Part shown: positions 46,410-56,190 of the stretch, one piece after another
How the letters are laid out: every line of letters starts with the position of its first letter
How positions within the stretch are numbered: the first letter of the stretch is position 1
Origin: Corynebacterium sp. BD556
GTDB lineage: Bacteria > Actinomycetota > Actinomycetes > Mycobacteriales > Mycobacteriaceae
Direction: 5' to 3'
DNA: 64,000 nucleotides
NCBI RefSeq assembly: GCF_038452275.1
Contig: NZ_CP141643.1
Span: 1,550,001 to 1,614,000, forward strand
Program-made: the position numbers and the translations under genes
Notes under the pieces: model-generated
Database searches by the model: none
The model's input: the letters and a program-made list of their open reading frames with translations, nothing else
Told to the model about the DNA's origin: nothing

Positions 46410-47540
46410 GGTGGAAAGGTACCTCACTTCCCCAGCGAAATGCTGGTTTCAGCGTGTCCACCACCAAGGGGTCAGGTCCAGGGATCGTTGCGGCACGTTT
46501 ACTCCCCAGATGGTGCCCAAGGGCGCACGCCGGCTGACAGAGCTCGATGACATAATCATCTCGCTGTACGCCGGTGGGATGACAGTGCGTGATATTCAGC
46601 ACCATCTTGGGTCCACCCTGGGGGTGGATATGAGCCCGGATACGATCAGCACCATTACCGATGCAGTCTTAGACGAGGTCATGATCTGGCAGAACCGTCA
46701 GCTCGACGAGTTTTACCCAGTAATCTTCCTTGATGCGCTACGCGTGAAGATCCGCGATGGCCACCGTGTAGTCAACAAGGCGTGCTACATGGCGGTGGGC
46801 ATCGACATCGACGGTATCAAGCGCATCCTGGGCTTGTGGATTGCTGATAATGAAGGCGCCGCCTTGTGGGCATCGGTGTGCGCAGATCTGGCCAACCGTG
46901 GCGTCCAGGATGTCTTCATCGTCTGCTGTGATGGGCTTAAAGGCTTAGCGGAAGCCGTGGAGGCGACCTGGCCGAATTCGATGGTGCAGACCTGCATCGT
47001 GCACCTGATCCGGGCGGCGAACCGGTGGGTGTCCTATCAGGACCGAAAAGCTGTCTCCAGCGCGTTACGTGCGATCTACACGGCCGCAAACGAAGATACC
47101 GCCCGTGCCAGCTTAGATGCGTTCGAAACCTCTGAGCTTGGCCAGAAATACCCGCAGTCGGTGAAGGTGTGGCGTGATGCGTGGGAACGGTTCGTGCCGT
47201 TTTTGCAGTTCCCGCCAGCAGCGCGCAAGGTGTTATACACCACAAATTCGATCGAGTCACTTAACGCTGAGCTGCGCAAAGCTACCCGGAATCGGGGCCA
47301 GTTCCCGAACGATACAGCGGCTGTGAAGACGCTTTGGCTGATGATTTGCAACATCGAAGACAAACGCGCTGCCAAACGCGCGAAGCAAGCCAAGCGCGCC
47401 GTTGAGTGCAACGGGTATGTTGAAGGAGCAAAGGCCAATGGCTGGAAGCAAGCCATCAACCAACTAGCTGTGGCATACCCCAACCGATTCGCGGAGTACT
47501 TGTAAACCAAACCCCCGCACACAAACTATCGGACACTCTC

Positions 47541-47608
47541 CAAAAGCTCAGCTCAGGACATAATGGAAATCAAGGCACATGCCTAGGAACAAAACCCGGG
47601 GCACTTCA
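47541..47608 (+). mobile_element. IS3-B terminal stub (68 bp)
   Basis: Matches the last 68 bases of IS3-B, from CAAAAGCTCAGCTCAGGAC to GGGGCACTTCA. IS256 copy 3 abuts it at an internal IS3-B position, so IS256 had inserted into an IS3-B here before the rest was lost. Confidence 0.88.
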
Positions 47609-47830
47609 CCTACCTCACCAGCGACGTTGACCATACAACGCATAAACAGCACACCCAAGCACTTCACCTGTTCGCGGGTCGATGATCTCCTGCGGCGCAC
47701 CCGCCAAATCTGCCATAAGGGCATAAAGGGCCTAAAGCTCAGCATCAATGCACTGCTGGGAAAAACGCAACTAGGCCAACAAGTTCCCCAATGTCATAGA
47801 TATTGCGCCTCATATGTGGGTTGGTCCGAC
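47609..47830 (-). pseudogene. Degenerate RHS core fragment
   Basis: Homologous to the core piece at 54125-54555 (the region encoding IDPxTGEVLG and HTLYGQRRW) but with a deletion in the middle and a frameshift. It is cut at 47608 by the IS3-B stub. The next 300 bases to 48128 match the non-coding spacer at 54556-54799 and hold no supported gene. Confidence 0.75.
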
Positions 47831-48787
47831 AAGTGTTGCCGCGAGCACTTTCTCGCCCTTCAAAGCAGTAGCCAACACCGCAACGCTAAAAGAAACTCAC
47901 AAGACGCTAAAAGATCCTCACGAGGTAAACCACGCAGCCGACCAGAGCAATGACTACCGTGACATCGCCGAAGCCTTACACCCAAAACATGACCCTACTT
48001 CCATGCAAGAAAACAGTTCAAAAACACGGAAAATACTAGGGGCTAATCCTTAGAACTGGAGCTATGCAGCTTGGTACCCACAGTTTGCCGAAGGCAGATC
48101 CGGTCCTCCATAACCAAAAAAGGACACACTACTCCAAGCCTTGAGCTTTAGCGATGCGCTCCAAGGCCTTATCCACCGCCGGTGATGTACCAGCAAATCT
48201 ACTGTGCACCAACCACGCAAACCCAGGATGCTCCCGAAACTTCTTACTTGTGCCCACCCCATCCCAAATCAGGCCCTGCTGAGATTTCAATAAAGGATCC
48301 GGCCGCCTCGAGGACTGCATCTTCAAAAAACGATTGAACTGCTCAAAATTACGCGGATGCACACTCTGCTGCAAGTAAGCAGTTCTTCCGCTAAACAAAT
48401 TTAGTGTTTTGTTGGCTGGGTACTCCTTATACTTTTCAAAATCGTCGACCACCGCCGTGACATCCAGATCCTTCGCCCCGAGCTGAAGCAACATCCCAAA
48501 GACCCCCCTGCTAATCGGACCCCAATGCAACTGCTCCGCGTAGGGACGCAACGCAGCAATGATGTCCCTTCTCATCTTCCGATCCGTCATCCTCACTGCC
48601 GCCACAGCAAAGTTGACATAATTGTCCTTGTCCTGCTCCTCCCTAAACCCCGGAATCAACTCAATAAACCGCTCAGTCAAAAACTGCCCAGACTCTAAAA
48701 CCGACTCAAAAGGATTCGGACCTGACCCCTTGGTGGTGGACACGCTGAAACCAGCATTTCGCTGGGGAAGTGAGGTACCTTTCCACC

Positions 48788-49129
48788 ATGCCACGCAAGA
48801 CCTACACCGAGCAGTTCAAGCGTGACGCAGTGACGTTGTACGAGTCGACCCCTGGAGCCACGATCAACGCGATCGCCTCCGATCTCGGGGTCAACCGCAA
48901 CTCCCTGCGCACCTGGCTCGACGCCTTCGGCACCGGCACCAAAACCAACGCCAACGGTGAAAAAGTCGCCAGCCCGATCGCCGCAGCCAACAGCGAACGT
49001 ACTCCTGCTCAAGGACTCTCCGATGCCGAACGCATCCGCATGCTGGAACGCGAAAACGCCACGCTACGGGAAGAACGAGAGATCCTGCGCAAGGCGGCCA
49101 AATATTTCGCGGAAGAGACGAACTGGTGA
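48788..49129 (+). CDS. IS3-A OrfA (copy in immunity gene 0)
   Basis: Intact 113-residue helix-turn-helix protein identical to the other IS3-A OrfA copies. Confidence 0.9.
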   Translation: MPRKTYTEQFKRDAVTLYESTPGATINAIASDLGVNRNSLRTWLDAFGTGTKTNANGEKVASPIAAANSERTPAQGLSDAERIRMLERENATLREEREILRKAAKYFAEETNW

Positions 49130-50028
49130 ACCGCTTTCAGTTCGTTGATGACCACCGAGACTTCTACGAGGTCAAGCGGTTATGTGAGGTCCTGAAGATC
49201 AACCGGTCCTCCTACTACAAGTGGAAATCTGCTGCTCCTGCCCGCCGGCGACGCCTCGTCGCTGACGCGGCGCTGGGAGCGAGGATCAAGGCCGTGTTCA
49301 CAGCTGAGAACGGCTGTTACGGGGCGAAACGCATCACAGCGGCCATCAACTCGGATCCGACCAGCGATGATCGCCTCAATCACAAGCGCACCGCCAGGCT
49401 GATGCGCCAGATGGAATTGTTCGGCTACACCAAGAAACGCCGCGTAAAGACCACGGTGTCTGCGAAACGCGCTCCGACGTTTCCGGATCTGCTCGCACGC
49501 CGTTTCACCGCGGAGAAACCAAACACGGTCTACGTCGGCGATATCACCTACCTCCCGATTGCAGATGGGTCGAATATGTACCTGGCGACGGTCATCGACT
49601 GCTACTCGCGGCAGTTGACCGGTTTCGCGATCGCCGTCCACATGCGTACGGAGTTAGTTGAAGAGGCTTTGATGATGGCTTACGGGATCCGTGGCGGGCT
49701 TGACGGAGCGATTTTCCACTCCGATCATGGCAGTGTATACACCTCTGATCGGTACCGAAGACTATGTGAACGTCTCGGTGTTACCCAATCGATGGGAGCA
49801 ATTGGTACCAGCGCGGATAATTCTCTGGCGGAGTCGTTCAACGCCACGTTGAAACGGGAAGTCCTTCAAGATACACCTGTTTTCGCCAGTCAGCTGGTGT
49901 GTCGCCGGGACGTGTTCCAATGGTGCAGTCGCTACAACACCAAACGCCTGCACTCGAGGTGCGGCTATCGTTCGCCGAACGCCTTTGAATCTTCCGAAAC
50001 AGCTATACTCAAAACCGCATCTGATTAA
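49126..50028 (+). CDS. IS3-A OrfB transposase (copy in immunity gene 0)
   Basis: Intact DDE transposase, with REVLQDTPVFA in place of REVLQDAPVFA seen elsewhere. Confidence 0.92.
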   Translation: MNRFQFVDDHRDFYEVKRLCEVLKINRSSYYKWKSAAPARRRRLVADAALGARIKAVFTAENGCYGAKRITAAINSDPTSDDRLNHKRTARLMRQMELFGYTKKRRVKTTVSAKRAPTFPDLLARRFTAEKPNTVYVGDITYLPIADGSNMYLATVIDCYSRQLTGFAIAVHMRTELVEEALMMAYGIRGGLDGAIFHSDHGSVYTSDRYRRLCERLGVTQSMGAIGTSADNSLAESFNATLKREVLQDTPVFASQLVCRRDVFQWCSRYNTKRLHSRCGYRSPNAFESSETAILKTASD

Positions 50029-50120
50029 AACTCCGTGTCCACTTTCCGGGGTTCAGACCCTTCGGTACCGGCATACCACTTACTCACTTCCATATCCCTC
50101 GACAACCAGACTTTTAAGTT

Positions 50121-50600
50121 TTAAGGCACCATACGCTCAATTAGGGATTCCGGCATTGTTTTGTGGATTATCTGACCGGATTCAATCAGCTTACGCACGC
50201 TCCGCGAGAGGTGCGTATTTGGCGCTGTAACCAGGATATAGTTTCCGGGCCCTGCGTGTGCCAGACCATCCCGGATCTGCCTTCTTAGATCCAATTTCTT
50301 GACAAACTTCACTTCCACGATCTGATTTGAGGTCAGTGTCAAATCGGGGATGTATGTCCTCCCGTTAACTTCGTATTTATCACCACGAGGATGATCCCGG
50401 AGGTATCGCCCTTCGAACATCTCCTGGGCGATATCCTCCCCAACTTGTCCTTTTTGATTCGAAGTCAATGCGTCGATACGCGCCTGCAACGCCGGATTAG
50501 CGACTTGACTATATTGTTTTAACCCGAAAGGATCACACCAAAGCACAGGATGGGCAACATAACCCTGCGCAGAAGAAAGCCGTGCTGCCACCCCCAAAGG
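50121..50600 (-). CDS. Orphan RHS toxin tip 1 (PD-(D/E)xK nuclease type)
   Basis: The 158-residue frame carries the RHS end motif (SSAQGYVAHPVLWCDPFGL) followed by a restriction-endonuclease-fold toxin. Counting from the TTG (LGVAAR), conserved positions are E54 (GEDIA), P84-D85 (YIPDLTL), E95 and K97 (IVEVKF) and Q107 (RRQIRD), the E/PD/ExK/Q pattern of Tox-REase-like RHS tips. IS21 copy 2 sits exactly between it and the RHS core, so it lacks the delivery shell and a proper start. It differs from tip 2 by one residue seen (LSRSVRK against LSRGVRK). The cognate immunity gene is split by IS3-A. Confidence 0.82.
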   Translation of the reverse strand, partial: PLGVAARLSSAQGYVAHPVLWCDPFGLKQYSQVANPALQARIDALTSNQKGQVGEDIAQEMFEGRYLRDHPRGDKYEVNGRTYIPDLTLTSNQIVEVKFVKKLDLRRQIRDGLAHAGPGNYILVTAPNTHLSRSVRKLIESGQIIHKTMPESLIERMVP

Positions 50601-50664
50601 TGTGAGCGCTCTTCGAAATGTAGCCCACTGGCGCTCTTTGAAATGTAGCCCAGTGTGGTCGTTG

Positions 50665-51462
50665 TTATTGTGCCTGATGTGGGGTTGGTGAGGGGGTTGT
50701 TGGTGCGGGTATTTCGCGTCCTTTGATGCGGTGGCTTACTCCTCGGTGTTGAAAGATTTTGGCGTGGTGGACGATGCGGTCGACCATGGCGGTGGCTACT
50801 GTGATGTCGCCGAAGCATTGCGCCCATTGGGAAAACGCTAGGTTTGAGGTCACGATGATGGAGCCGTGTTCGTAGCGTCTGGAGACGAGTTGAAAAAACA
50901 GGTTCGCCGCGTCAGCTTCGACGGGAATGTAGCCGAGTTCGTCGATGATGAGCAGGTGGTAGCGGTTTAATCGTTTCAGCAGCGTTTCGAGTTTGCCGGT
51001 GTTGTGGGCTTCGGTGAGGGTGTTTACCCACCCGGCGGCGGTGTCGAAGAGGACGCGATAGCCTTGCTGCGCTGCTGTGATGCCAAGTGCGGTGGCGAGG
51101 TGGGTTTTGCCGGTTCCGGGTGGGCCGAGCAGGACGACGTTTTCAGCTGTGGCGACCCAGGCCCCGGTTTCAAGGCGTGCGATTTCAGTGCGGTCAATAC
51201 TGGGTTGTGCGGTGAAGTCGAAGTCGGCGATGGTTTTCACGGCCGGAAAGCCGGCGCGTTTGACGCGTAATGATGCTCCGGATTCTGCGCGGGCGGTCGC
51301 TTCGACGGATAGCACGGCGGCGAGGTACTCCTCGAATGTCCAGGATTGGCTACGTGCTTGATTGGCGATGGTTGAGTAGACGTTGTCGATGCGTGGGGCT
51401 TTCAACTCCCGTGCGAGGTGACTAATTGCCGCCGCGGTGTCGTGGGCGCTGGTGCGGGTCAT
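50665..51462 (-). CDS. istB: IS21 IstB ATPase, intact copy
   Basis: The 265-residue AAA+ ATPase starts MTRTSAHD after AAGGAGAGCTC. Walker A GPPGTGKT, Walker B LLIIDELGY and C-terminal IKGREIPAPTTPS. The only uninterrupted istB of the three copies; its partner istA in this element is broken. Confidence 0.93.
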   Translation of the reverse strand: MTRTSAHDTAAAISHLARELKAPRIDNVYSTIANQARSQSWTFEEYLAAVLSVEATARAESGASLRVKRAGFPAVKTIADFDFTAQPSIDRTEIARLETGAWVATAENVVLLGPPGTGKTHLATALGITAAQQGYRVLFDTAAGWVNTLTEAHNTGKLETLLKRLNRYHLLIIDELGYIPVEADAANLFFQLVSRRYEHGSIIVTSNLAFSQWAQCFGDITVATAMVDRIVHHAKIFQHRGVSHRIKGREIPAPTTPSPTPHQAQ

Positions 51463-52264
51463 AGGAAAGAGCTCTCCTTGAAGTTTGTGGGGCGTTGAGG
51501 CCGTGTTAGGCGATGTGGTCGTAGATGGATAGGTCAGCGATGTCAACAGCGGTATCTGGCTGGAATCTCTCGCCCGCCGTAGCTAGGTCGCGGCGCATGG
51601 CGCGGGCAGTTTGGGCGTGGGCGGGGTCGGTGATGACCTTGTGCTGGCCCCAGTGGCGTGGGTGCACCGCGGCGGGTTCACCGTGTGGCCCGGTCACGGC
51701 GATTTCATCAAGCGTGCTGCGCACAGTGACTAGTCGGTCAATGAATGTCGGATCCACGCTGTACTGGTTGGTGTCAACGGTGACGTAGTAGTTTCGCGGC
51801 AGGCGCACCGCGGGCCTGACACCGAACACCGGCGGATACGGTGGCAAGGGGCGCATCGCCCGCTGATCAGCTGCAAACAAGTCCGCCGGTGTGGCCTTCA
51901 ACGTGGTGTGAACGCGTGCGTTGGCGATTGTGGTGAACCACTCATCAAGTTGGGCTTGCACATCCACCGGGTCGCTGAACCGGCGCCCGGGGAAGAAGGA
52001 ACGCTTCATGTACCCGTTGGTGCGCTCGACGATGCCTTTAGATTCCGGGTCCCGCGGTGGGGTCTGAACGATTCTGCAGCACAGCGCCCCGCCGAATGCG
52101 GCAACAGGCTCGCACAGCTTCGCCTTGCCAATCCCGGACTCGTGATCCCACACGAGCCGATCTGGTACCGCTTGGAAATCACGTGTTATCAACTGGACCT
52201 GACCCCTTGGTGGTGGACACGCTGAAACCAGCATTTCGCTGGGGAAGTGAGGTACCTTTCCACC

Positions 52265-52606
52265 ATGCCACGCAAGACCTACACCGAGCAGTTCAAGCGT
52301 GACGCAGTGACGTTGTACGAGTCGACCCCTGGAGCCACGATCAACGCGATCGCCTCCGATCTCGGGGTCAACCGCAACTCCCTGCGCACCTGGCTCGACG
52401 CCTTCGGCACCGGCACCAAAACCAACGCCAACGGTGAAAAAGTCGCCAGCCCGATCGCCGCAGCCAACAGCGAACGTACTCCTGCTCAAGGACTCTCCGA
52501 TGCCGAACGCATCCGCATGCTGGAACGCGAAAACGCCACGCTACGGGAAGAACGAGAGATCCTGCGCAAGGCGGCCAAATATTTCGCGGAAGAGACGAAC
52601 TGGTGA
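52265..52606 (+). CDS. IS3-A OrfA (copy in istA)
   Basis: Intact 113-residue helix-turn-helix protein identical to other IS3-A OrfA copies. Confidence 0.9.
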   Translation: MPRKTYTEQFKRDAVTLYESTPGATINAIASDLGVNRNSLRTWLDAFGTGTKTNANGEKVASPIAAANSERTPAQGLSDAERIRMLERENATLREEREILRKAAKYFAEETNW

Positions 52607-53505
52607 ACCGCTTTCAGTTCGTTGATGACCACCGAGACTTCTACGAGGTCAAGCGGTTATGTGAGGTCCTGAAGATCAACCGGTCCTCCTACTACAAGTG
52701 GAAATCTGCTGCTCCTGCCCGCCGGCGACGCCTCGTCGCTGACGCGGCGCTGGGAGCGAGGATCAAGGCCGTGTTCACAGCTGAGAACGGCTGTTACGGG
52801 GCGAAACGCATCACAGCGGCCATCAACTCGGATCCGACCAGCGATGATCGCCTCAATCACAAGCGCACCGCCAGGCTGATGCGCCAGATGGAATTGTTCG
52901 GCTACACCAAGAAACGCCGCGTAAAGACCACGGTGTCTGCGAAACGCGCTCCGACGTTTCCGGATCTGCTCGCACGCCGTTTCACCGCGGAGAAACCAAA
53001 CACGGTCTACGTCGGCGATATCACCTACCTCCCGATTGCAGATGGGTCGAATATGTACCTGGCGACGGTCATCGACTGCTACTCGCGGCAGTTGACCGGT
53101 TTCGCGATCGCCGTCCACATGCGTACGGAGTTAGTTGAAGAGGCTTTGATGATGGCTTACGGGATCCGTGGCGGGCTTGACGGAGCGATTTTCCACTCCG
53201 ATCATGGCAGTGTATACACCTCTGATCGGTACCGAAGACTATGTGAACGTCTCGGTGTTACCCAATCGATGGGAGCAATTGGTACCAGCGCGGATAATTC
53301 TCTGGCGGAGTCGTTCAACGCCACGTTGAAACGGGAAGTCCTTCAAGATGCACCTGTTTTCGCCAGTCAGCTGGTGTGTCGCCGGGACGTGTTCCAATGG
53401 TGCAGTCGCTACAACACCAAACGCCTGCACTCGAGGTGCGGCTATCGTTCGCCGAACGCCTTTGAATCTTCCGAAACAGCTATACTCAAAACCGCATCTG
53501 ATTAA
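52603..53505 (+). CDS. IS3-A OrfB transposase (copy in istA)
   Basis: Intact 300-residue DDE transposase, consensus version. Confidence 0.92.
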   Translation: MNRFQFVDDHRDFYEVKRLCEVLKINRSSYYKWKSAAPARRRRLVADAALGARIKAVFTAENGCYGAKRITAAINSDPTSDDRLNHKRTARLMRQMELFGYTKKRRVKTTVSAKRAPTFPDLLARRFTAEKPNTVYVGDITYLPIADGSNMYLATVIDCYSRQLTGFAIAVHMRTELVEEALMMAYGIRGGLDGAIFHSDHGSVYTSDRYRRLCERLGVTQSMGAIGTSADNSLAESFNATLKREVLQDAPVFASQLVCRRDVFQWCSRYNTKRLHSRCGYRSPNAFESSETAILKTASD

Positions 53506-54124
53506 AACTCCGTGTCCACTTTCCGGGGTTCAGACCCACTGCCACATCCCGGCGATCAAGTCATCAGTCGTGCGCGAGGGAAGCACACACGCCGCAGCGA
53601 AACGAGAATGCGAGGCTGCCATCACCAACACCGGCAACGCGCGGTAGACCCCATCAGCATCAGGTAGTCCACCCGGTGCAAAAGTGAGATCACATTGGAT
53701 CTCACGCCCCGGGGCGTGAGTAAGGGTATCGACTGGGTCGGCGGGCATATACTCAGTCCGGATCCTGGCAACGTGTTTGCGAAACCATGAATCCGAGCCT
53801 GTCCAGCCCACTCGCTGAGCCAACACCTTGGCATTAAGCTGCGGTGTTTCCGTGAGAAGTTCCCTGACCTGCGGTTCAAACGGATCGAAACTCGTGCCTT
53901 TGGCATCCCGTGGCTTGTAACAAGGCGGCGAATCTGAAGCCAAAGCCTTCTCCACCGTCTTCTTCGCACAGCCCACTTCGGCCGCGATCTTCCTCAATGA
54001 CAGACCCTGCCCACGCAGGTATCGGATCTGCGCCCATTCCTCCAATGAAATCACCCATCCAATCTTTTCCGGGTGGGCTACTTTTCGAGGAGCGTTTTGG
54101 GCTACTTTTCAAAGAGCGCTGACA

Positions 54125-54555
54125 AAAGGATCCTGCGCATTGTAAATACCGGCTTTCGGATCATAAAACCGGAACCTGTTATACGCCCACCCCGATTCCT
54201 GGTCAACATACTGTCCAGCAAATAAAAGCGGCGTACTGTGCGTACCTCTCCAGCGACGTTGACCATACAACGTGTGGACAGCACACCCAAGCACTTCACC
54301 TGTACACGGGTCGATGATCTCCTGCGGCGCACCCGCCAAATCTGCCATAAGGGCATAAAACTCAGCGTCAACGCGCTGCTGCGACCACTGGGCGGGATCA
54401 TCTTCCACAGAAGCACTAGAGCTGCTGGGGGAAAACGCAACTTGGCCAACAAGTTCCCCAATGTCATAGATATTGCGCCTCATATGTGGGTTGGTCCGAC
54501 AAGTGTTGCCACGAACACTTTCTCGCCCTTCAAAGCAGTAGCCAACACCGCAACG
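54125..54555 (-). pseudogene. Orphan RHS core fragment 1
   Basis: The open frame runs from a stop at 54556-54558 to the IS21 junction. It encodes TNPHMRRNIYDIGELVGQVA, a Ser-rich stretch, then DDPAQWSQQRVDAEFYALMA, IDPCTGEVLGCAVHTLYG, LLFAGQYVDQESGWAYNRF and YDPKAGIYNAQDP, the conserved last part of an RHS/YD-repeat core just before the toxin. No repeats of the YD shell lie upstream, so this is a displaced 3' cassette, not a full gene. It belongs with toxin tip 1 across IS21. Confidence 0.83.
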
Positions 54556-54799
54556 CTAAAAGAAACTCACAAGACGCTAAAAGATCCTCACGAGGTACAC
54601 CACGCAGCCGACCATAGCAATGACTACCGTGACATCACCGAAGCCTTACACCCAAAACATAACCCTACTTCCATGCAAGAAAACAAGTTCAAAAACACGG
54701 AAAACAATAGAGGCTAATCCTTAGAACTGGAGCTATGCAGCTTGGTACCCACAGTTTGCCGAAGGCAGATCCGGTCCTCCATAACCAAAAAAGGACACA
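54556..54799. other. Spacer between RHS core fragment and immunity gene
   Basis: About 240 bases, repeated at 59984-60227 and partly at 47831-48128. No ribosome site or coding frame I can support. On the minus strand TCCTTTTTTGG follows the immunity stop and may help termination. Confidence 0.45.
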
Positions 54800-55399
54800 C
54801 TACTCCAAGCCTTGAGCTTTAGCGATGCGCTCCAAGGCCTTATCCACCTCCGGTGCTGTACCAGCAAATCTACTGTGCACCAGCCACGCAAACCCAGGAT
54901 GCTCCCGAAACTTCTTACTTGTGCCCACCCCATCCCAAATCAGGCCCTGCTGAGATTTCAATAAAGGATCCGGCCGCCTCGAGGACTGCATCTTCAAAAA
55001 ACGATTGAACTGCTCAAAATTACGCGGATGCACATTCCGCTGCAAGGAACCAGTTCTTCCGCTAAACAAAGTTTTTGTTTTGTTGGCTGGGTACTCCTTA
55101 TACTTTTCAAACTCGTCGACCACCGCCGTGACATCCAGATCCTTCGCCCCGAGCTGATTCAACATCCCAAAGGCCCCCCTGCTAATCGGACCCCAATGCA
55201 ACTGCTCCGCATAGGGACGCAACGCAGCAATGATGTCCCTTCTCATCTTCCGATCCGTCATCTCCACTGCCGCCACAGCATAGTCAACATAATTGTCCTT
55301 GTCCTGCTCCTCCCTAAACCCCGGAATCAACTCAATAAACCGCTCAGTCAAAAACTGCTCAGAGTCGAAAATCGGCTCAAAAGGATTCGGTACCGGCAT
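54800..55399 (-). CDS. Probable immunity protein 1 to the RHS nuclease toxin
   Basis: The 199-residue soluble protein starts MPVPNPFEPIFDSEQF, with GGAAGTGAG upstream, 46 bp after the toxin stop on the same strand, the standard position of a polymorphic-toxin immunity gene. The sequence is helical and mixed-charge (MRRDIIAALRPYAEQLHWGP, LDVTAVVDEFEKYKEYPANK, FREHPGFAWLVHSRFAG). I do not recognise the family; the immunity role is inferred from position and co-duplication with the toxin. Intact. Confidence 0.8.
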   Translation of the reverse strand: MPVPNPFEPIFDSEQFLTERFIELIPGFREEQDKDNYVDYAVAAVEMTDRKMRRDIIAALRPYAEQLHWGPISRGAFGMLNQLGAKDLDVTAVVDEFEKYKEYPANKTKTLFSGRTGSLQRNVHPRNFEQFNRFLKMQSSRRPDPLLKSQQGLIWDGVGTSKKFREHPGFAWLVHSRFAGTAPEVDKALERIAKAQGLE

Positions 55400-55445
55400 A
55401 TCACTTACTCACTTCCATATCCCTCGACAACCAGACTTTTAGGTT

Positions 55446-55925
55446 TTAAGGCACCATACGCTCAATTAGGGATTCCGGCATTGTTTTGTGGATTATCTGA
55501 CCGGATTCAATCAGCTTACGCACGCCCCGCGAGAGGTGCGTATTTGGCGCTGTAACCAGGATATAGTTTCCGGGCCCTGCGTGTGCCAGACCATCCCGGA
55601 TCTGCCTTCTTAGATCCAATTTCTTGACAAACTTCACTTCCACGATCTGATTTGAGGTCAGTGTCAAATCGGGGATGTATGTCCTCCCGTTAACTTCGTA
55701 TTTATCACCACGAGGATGATCCCGGAGGTATCGCCCTTCGAACATCTCCTGGGCGATATCCTCCCCAACTTGTCCTTTTTGATTCGAAGTCAATGCGTCG
55801 ATACGCGCCTGCAACGCCGGATTAGCGACTTGACTATATTGTTTTAACCCGAAAGGATCACACCAAAGCACAGGATGGGCAACATAACCCTGCGCAGAAG
55901 AAAGCCGTGCTGCCACCCCCAAAGG
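55446..55925 (-). CDS. Orphan RHS toxin tip 2 (PD-(D/E)xK nuclease type)
   Basis: Nearly identical to tip 1, with complete E/PD/ExK/Q residues, ending LIERMVP. It is cut from its RHS core by IS21 copy 3 at the same AAAGG site. The frame opens at a TTG directly beside the IS end, with no ribosome site, so expression is doubtful. Immunity gene 1 follows 46 bp downstream and is whole. Confidence 0.82.
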   Translation of the reverse strand, partial: PLGVAARLSSAQGYVAHPVLWCDPFGLKQYSQVANPALQARIDALTSNQKGQVGEDIAQEMFEGRYLRDHPRGDKYEVNGRTYIPDLTLTSNQIVEVKFVKKLDLRRQIRDGLAHAGPGNYILVTAPNTHLSRGVRKLIESGQIIHKTMPESLIERMVP

Positions 55926-56190
55926 TGTGAGCGCTCTTCGAAATGTAGCCCACTGGCGCTCTTTGAAATGTAGCCCAGTGTGGTCGTTGTTATTGTGCCT
56001 GATGTGGGGTTGGTGAGGGGGTTGTTGGTGCGGGTATTTCGCGTCCTTTGATGCGGTGGCTTACTCCTCGGTGTTGAAAGATTTTGGCGTGGTGGACGAT
56101 GCGGTCGACCATGGCGGTGGCTACTGTGATGTCGCCGAAGCATTGCGCCCATTGGGAAAACGCTAGGTTTGAGGTCACGATGATGGAGCC

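Larger units (their letters stand above)
45137..46479 (-). mobile_element. IS3-A, copy inserted in IS256 copy 3
   Basis: 1343 bp with the standard IS3-A ends and 3-bp duplication AGG (45134-45136, 46480-46482). Removing it restores the IS256 frame exactly (VPRDRCGTF). Confidence 0.95.
44852..47540 (+). pseudogene. IS256 copy 3: 5' end missing and interrupted by IS3-A
   Basis: The transposase frame starts in mid-sequence at NEISEKLMENPELAKL, runs to TLEVTVPR at 45136, is interrupted by IS3-A (45137-46479), then resumes at RDRCGTFTPQMVP and ends at 47505. The left terminal repeat and about the first 100 bp are absent; the right end (CACTCTC at 47540) is present. The three catalytic residues lie in the resumed part, but the N-terminal DNA-binding region is separated. 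Confidence 0.9.
48718..50060 (+). mobile_element. IS3-A, copy inserted in immunity gene 0
   Basis: 1343 bp, standard ends, 3-bp duplication TTC (48715-48717, 50061-50063). Confidence 0.95.
48129..50074 (-). pseudogene. Immunity gene 0, split near its start by IS3-A
   Basis: The start codon and first codons (MPVPN) lie at 50061-50074 and the rest at 48129-48717, separated by IS3-A with duplication TTC. The remaining frame is a diverged homolog of the two immunity genes at 54800 and 60228 (PFESVLESGQFLTERFIELI against PFEPIFDSEQFLTERFIELI; RTAYLQQSVHPR against RTGSLQRNVHPR). A frame reading in from the IS3-A end could in principle restore translation (fused N-terminus), which is unproven. Confidence 0.82.
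52195..53537 (+). mobile_element. IS3-A, copy inserted in istA of IS21 copy 2
   Basis: 1343 bp, standard ends, 3-bp duplication ACT (52192-52194, 53538-53540). Confidence 0.95.
51506..54054 (-). pseudogene. istA: IS21 IstA transposase, interrupted by IS3-A
   Basis: The frame runs from 54054 to 53538, is cut by IS3-A after DDLIAGMWQ, and resumes at 52194 (LITRDFQAVPDRLVWD) to 51506. The break falls between the first and second catalytic acidic residues, so the product should be inactive. Confidence 0.92.
50601..54124 (-). mobile_element. IS21 copy 2 (contains IS3-A)
   Basis: Ends TGTGAGCGCTCTTCGAAA and, inward from the right, TGTCAGCGCTCTTTGAAAAG, with duplication AAAGG (50596-50600, 54125-54129). 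Net length without IS3-A is 2178 bp. It separates an RHS core from its toxin. Confidence 0.95.
50121..55445 (-). repeat. Tandem duplication, unit 1 (toxin-IS21-core-immunity)
   Basis: The block toxin tip, IS21, RHS core fragment and immunity gene recurs at 55446-60873 in the same order and orientation. Offsets are 5325 bp before and 5428 bp after the nested insertion, the difference (103 bp) being IS256 plus TSD (1449) minus IS3-A plus TSD (1346). Confidence 0.9.

Noticed and set aside
54238..54717. 159-residue plus-strand frame, repeated at 59666-60145 and partly at 47579-47953
   Set aside because: It overlaps the RHS core on the other strand, has no ribosome site and is broken in the third copy; it is preserved by the duplication, not by evident selection.
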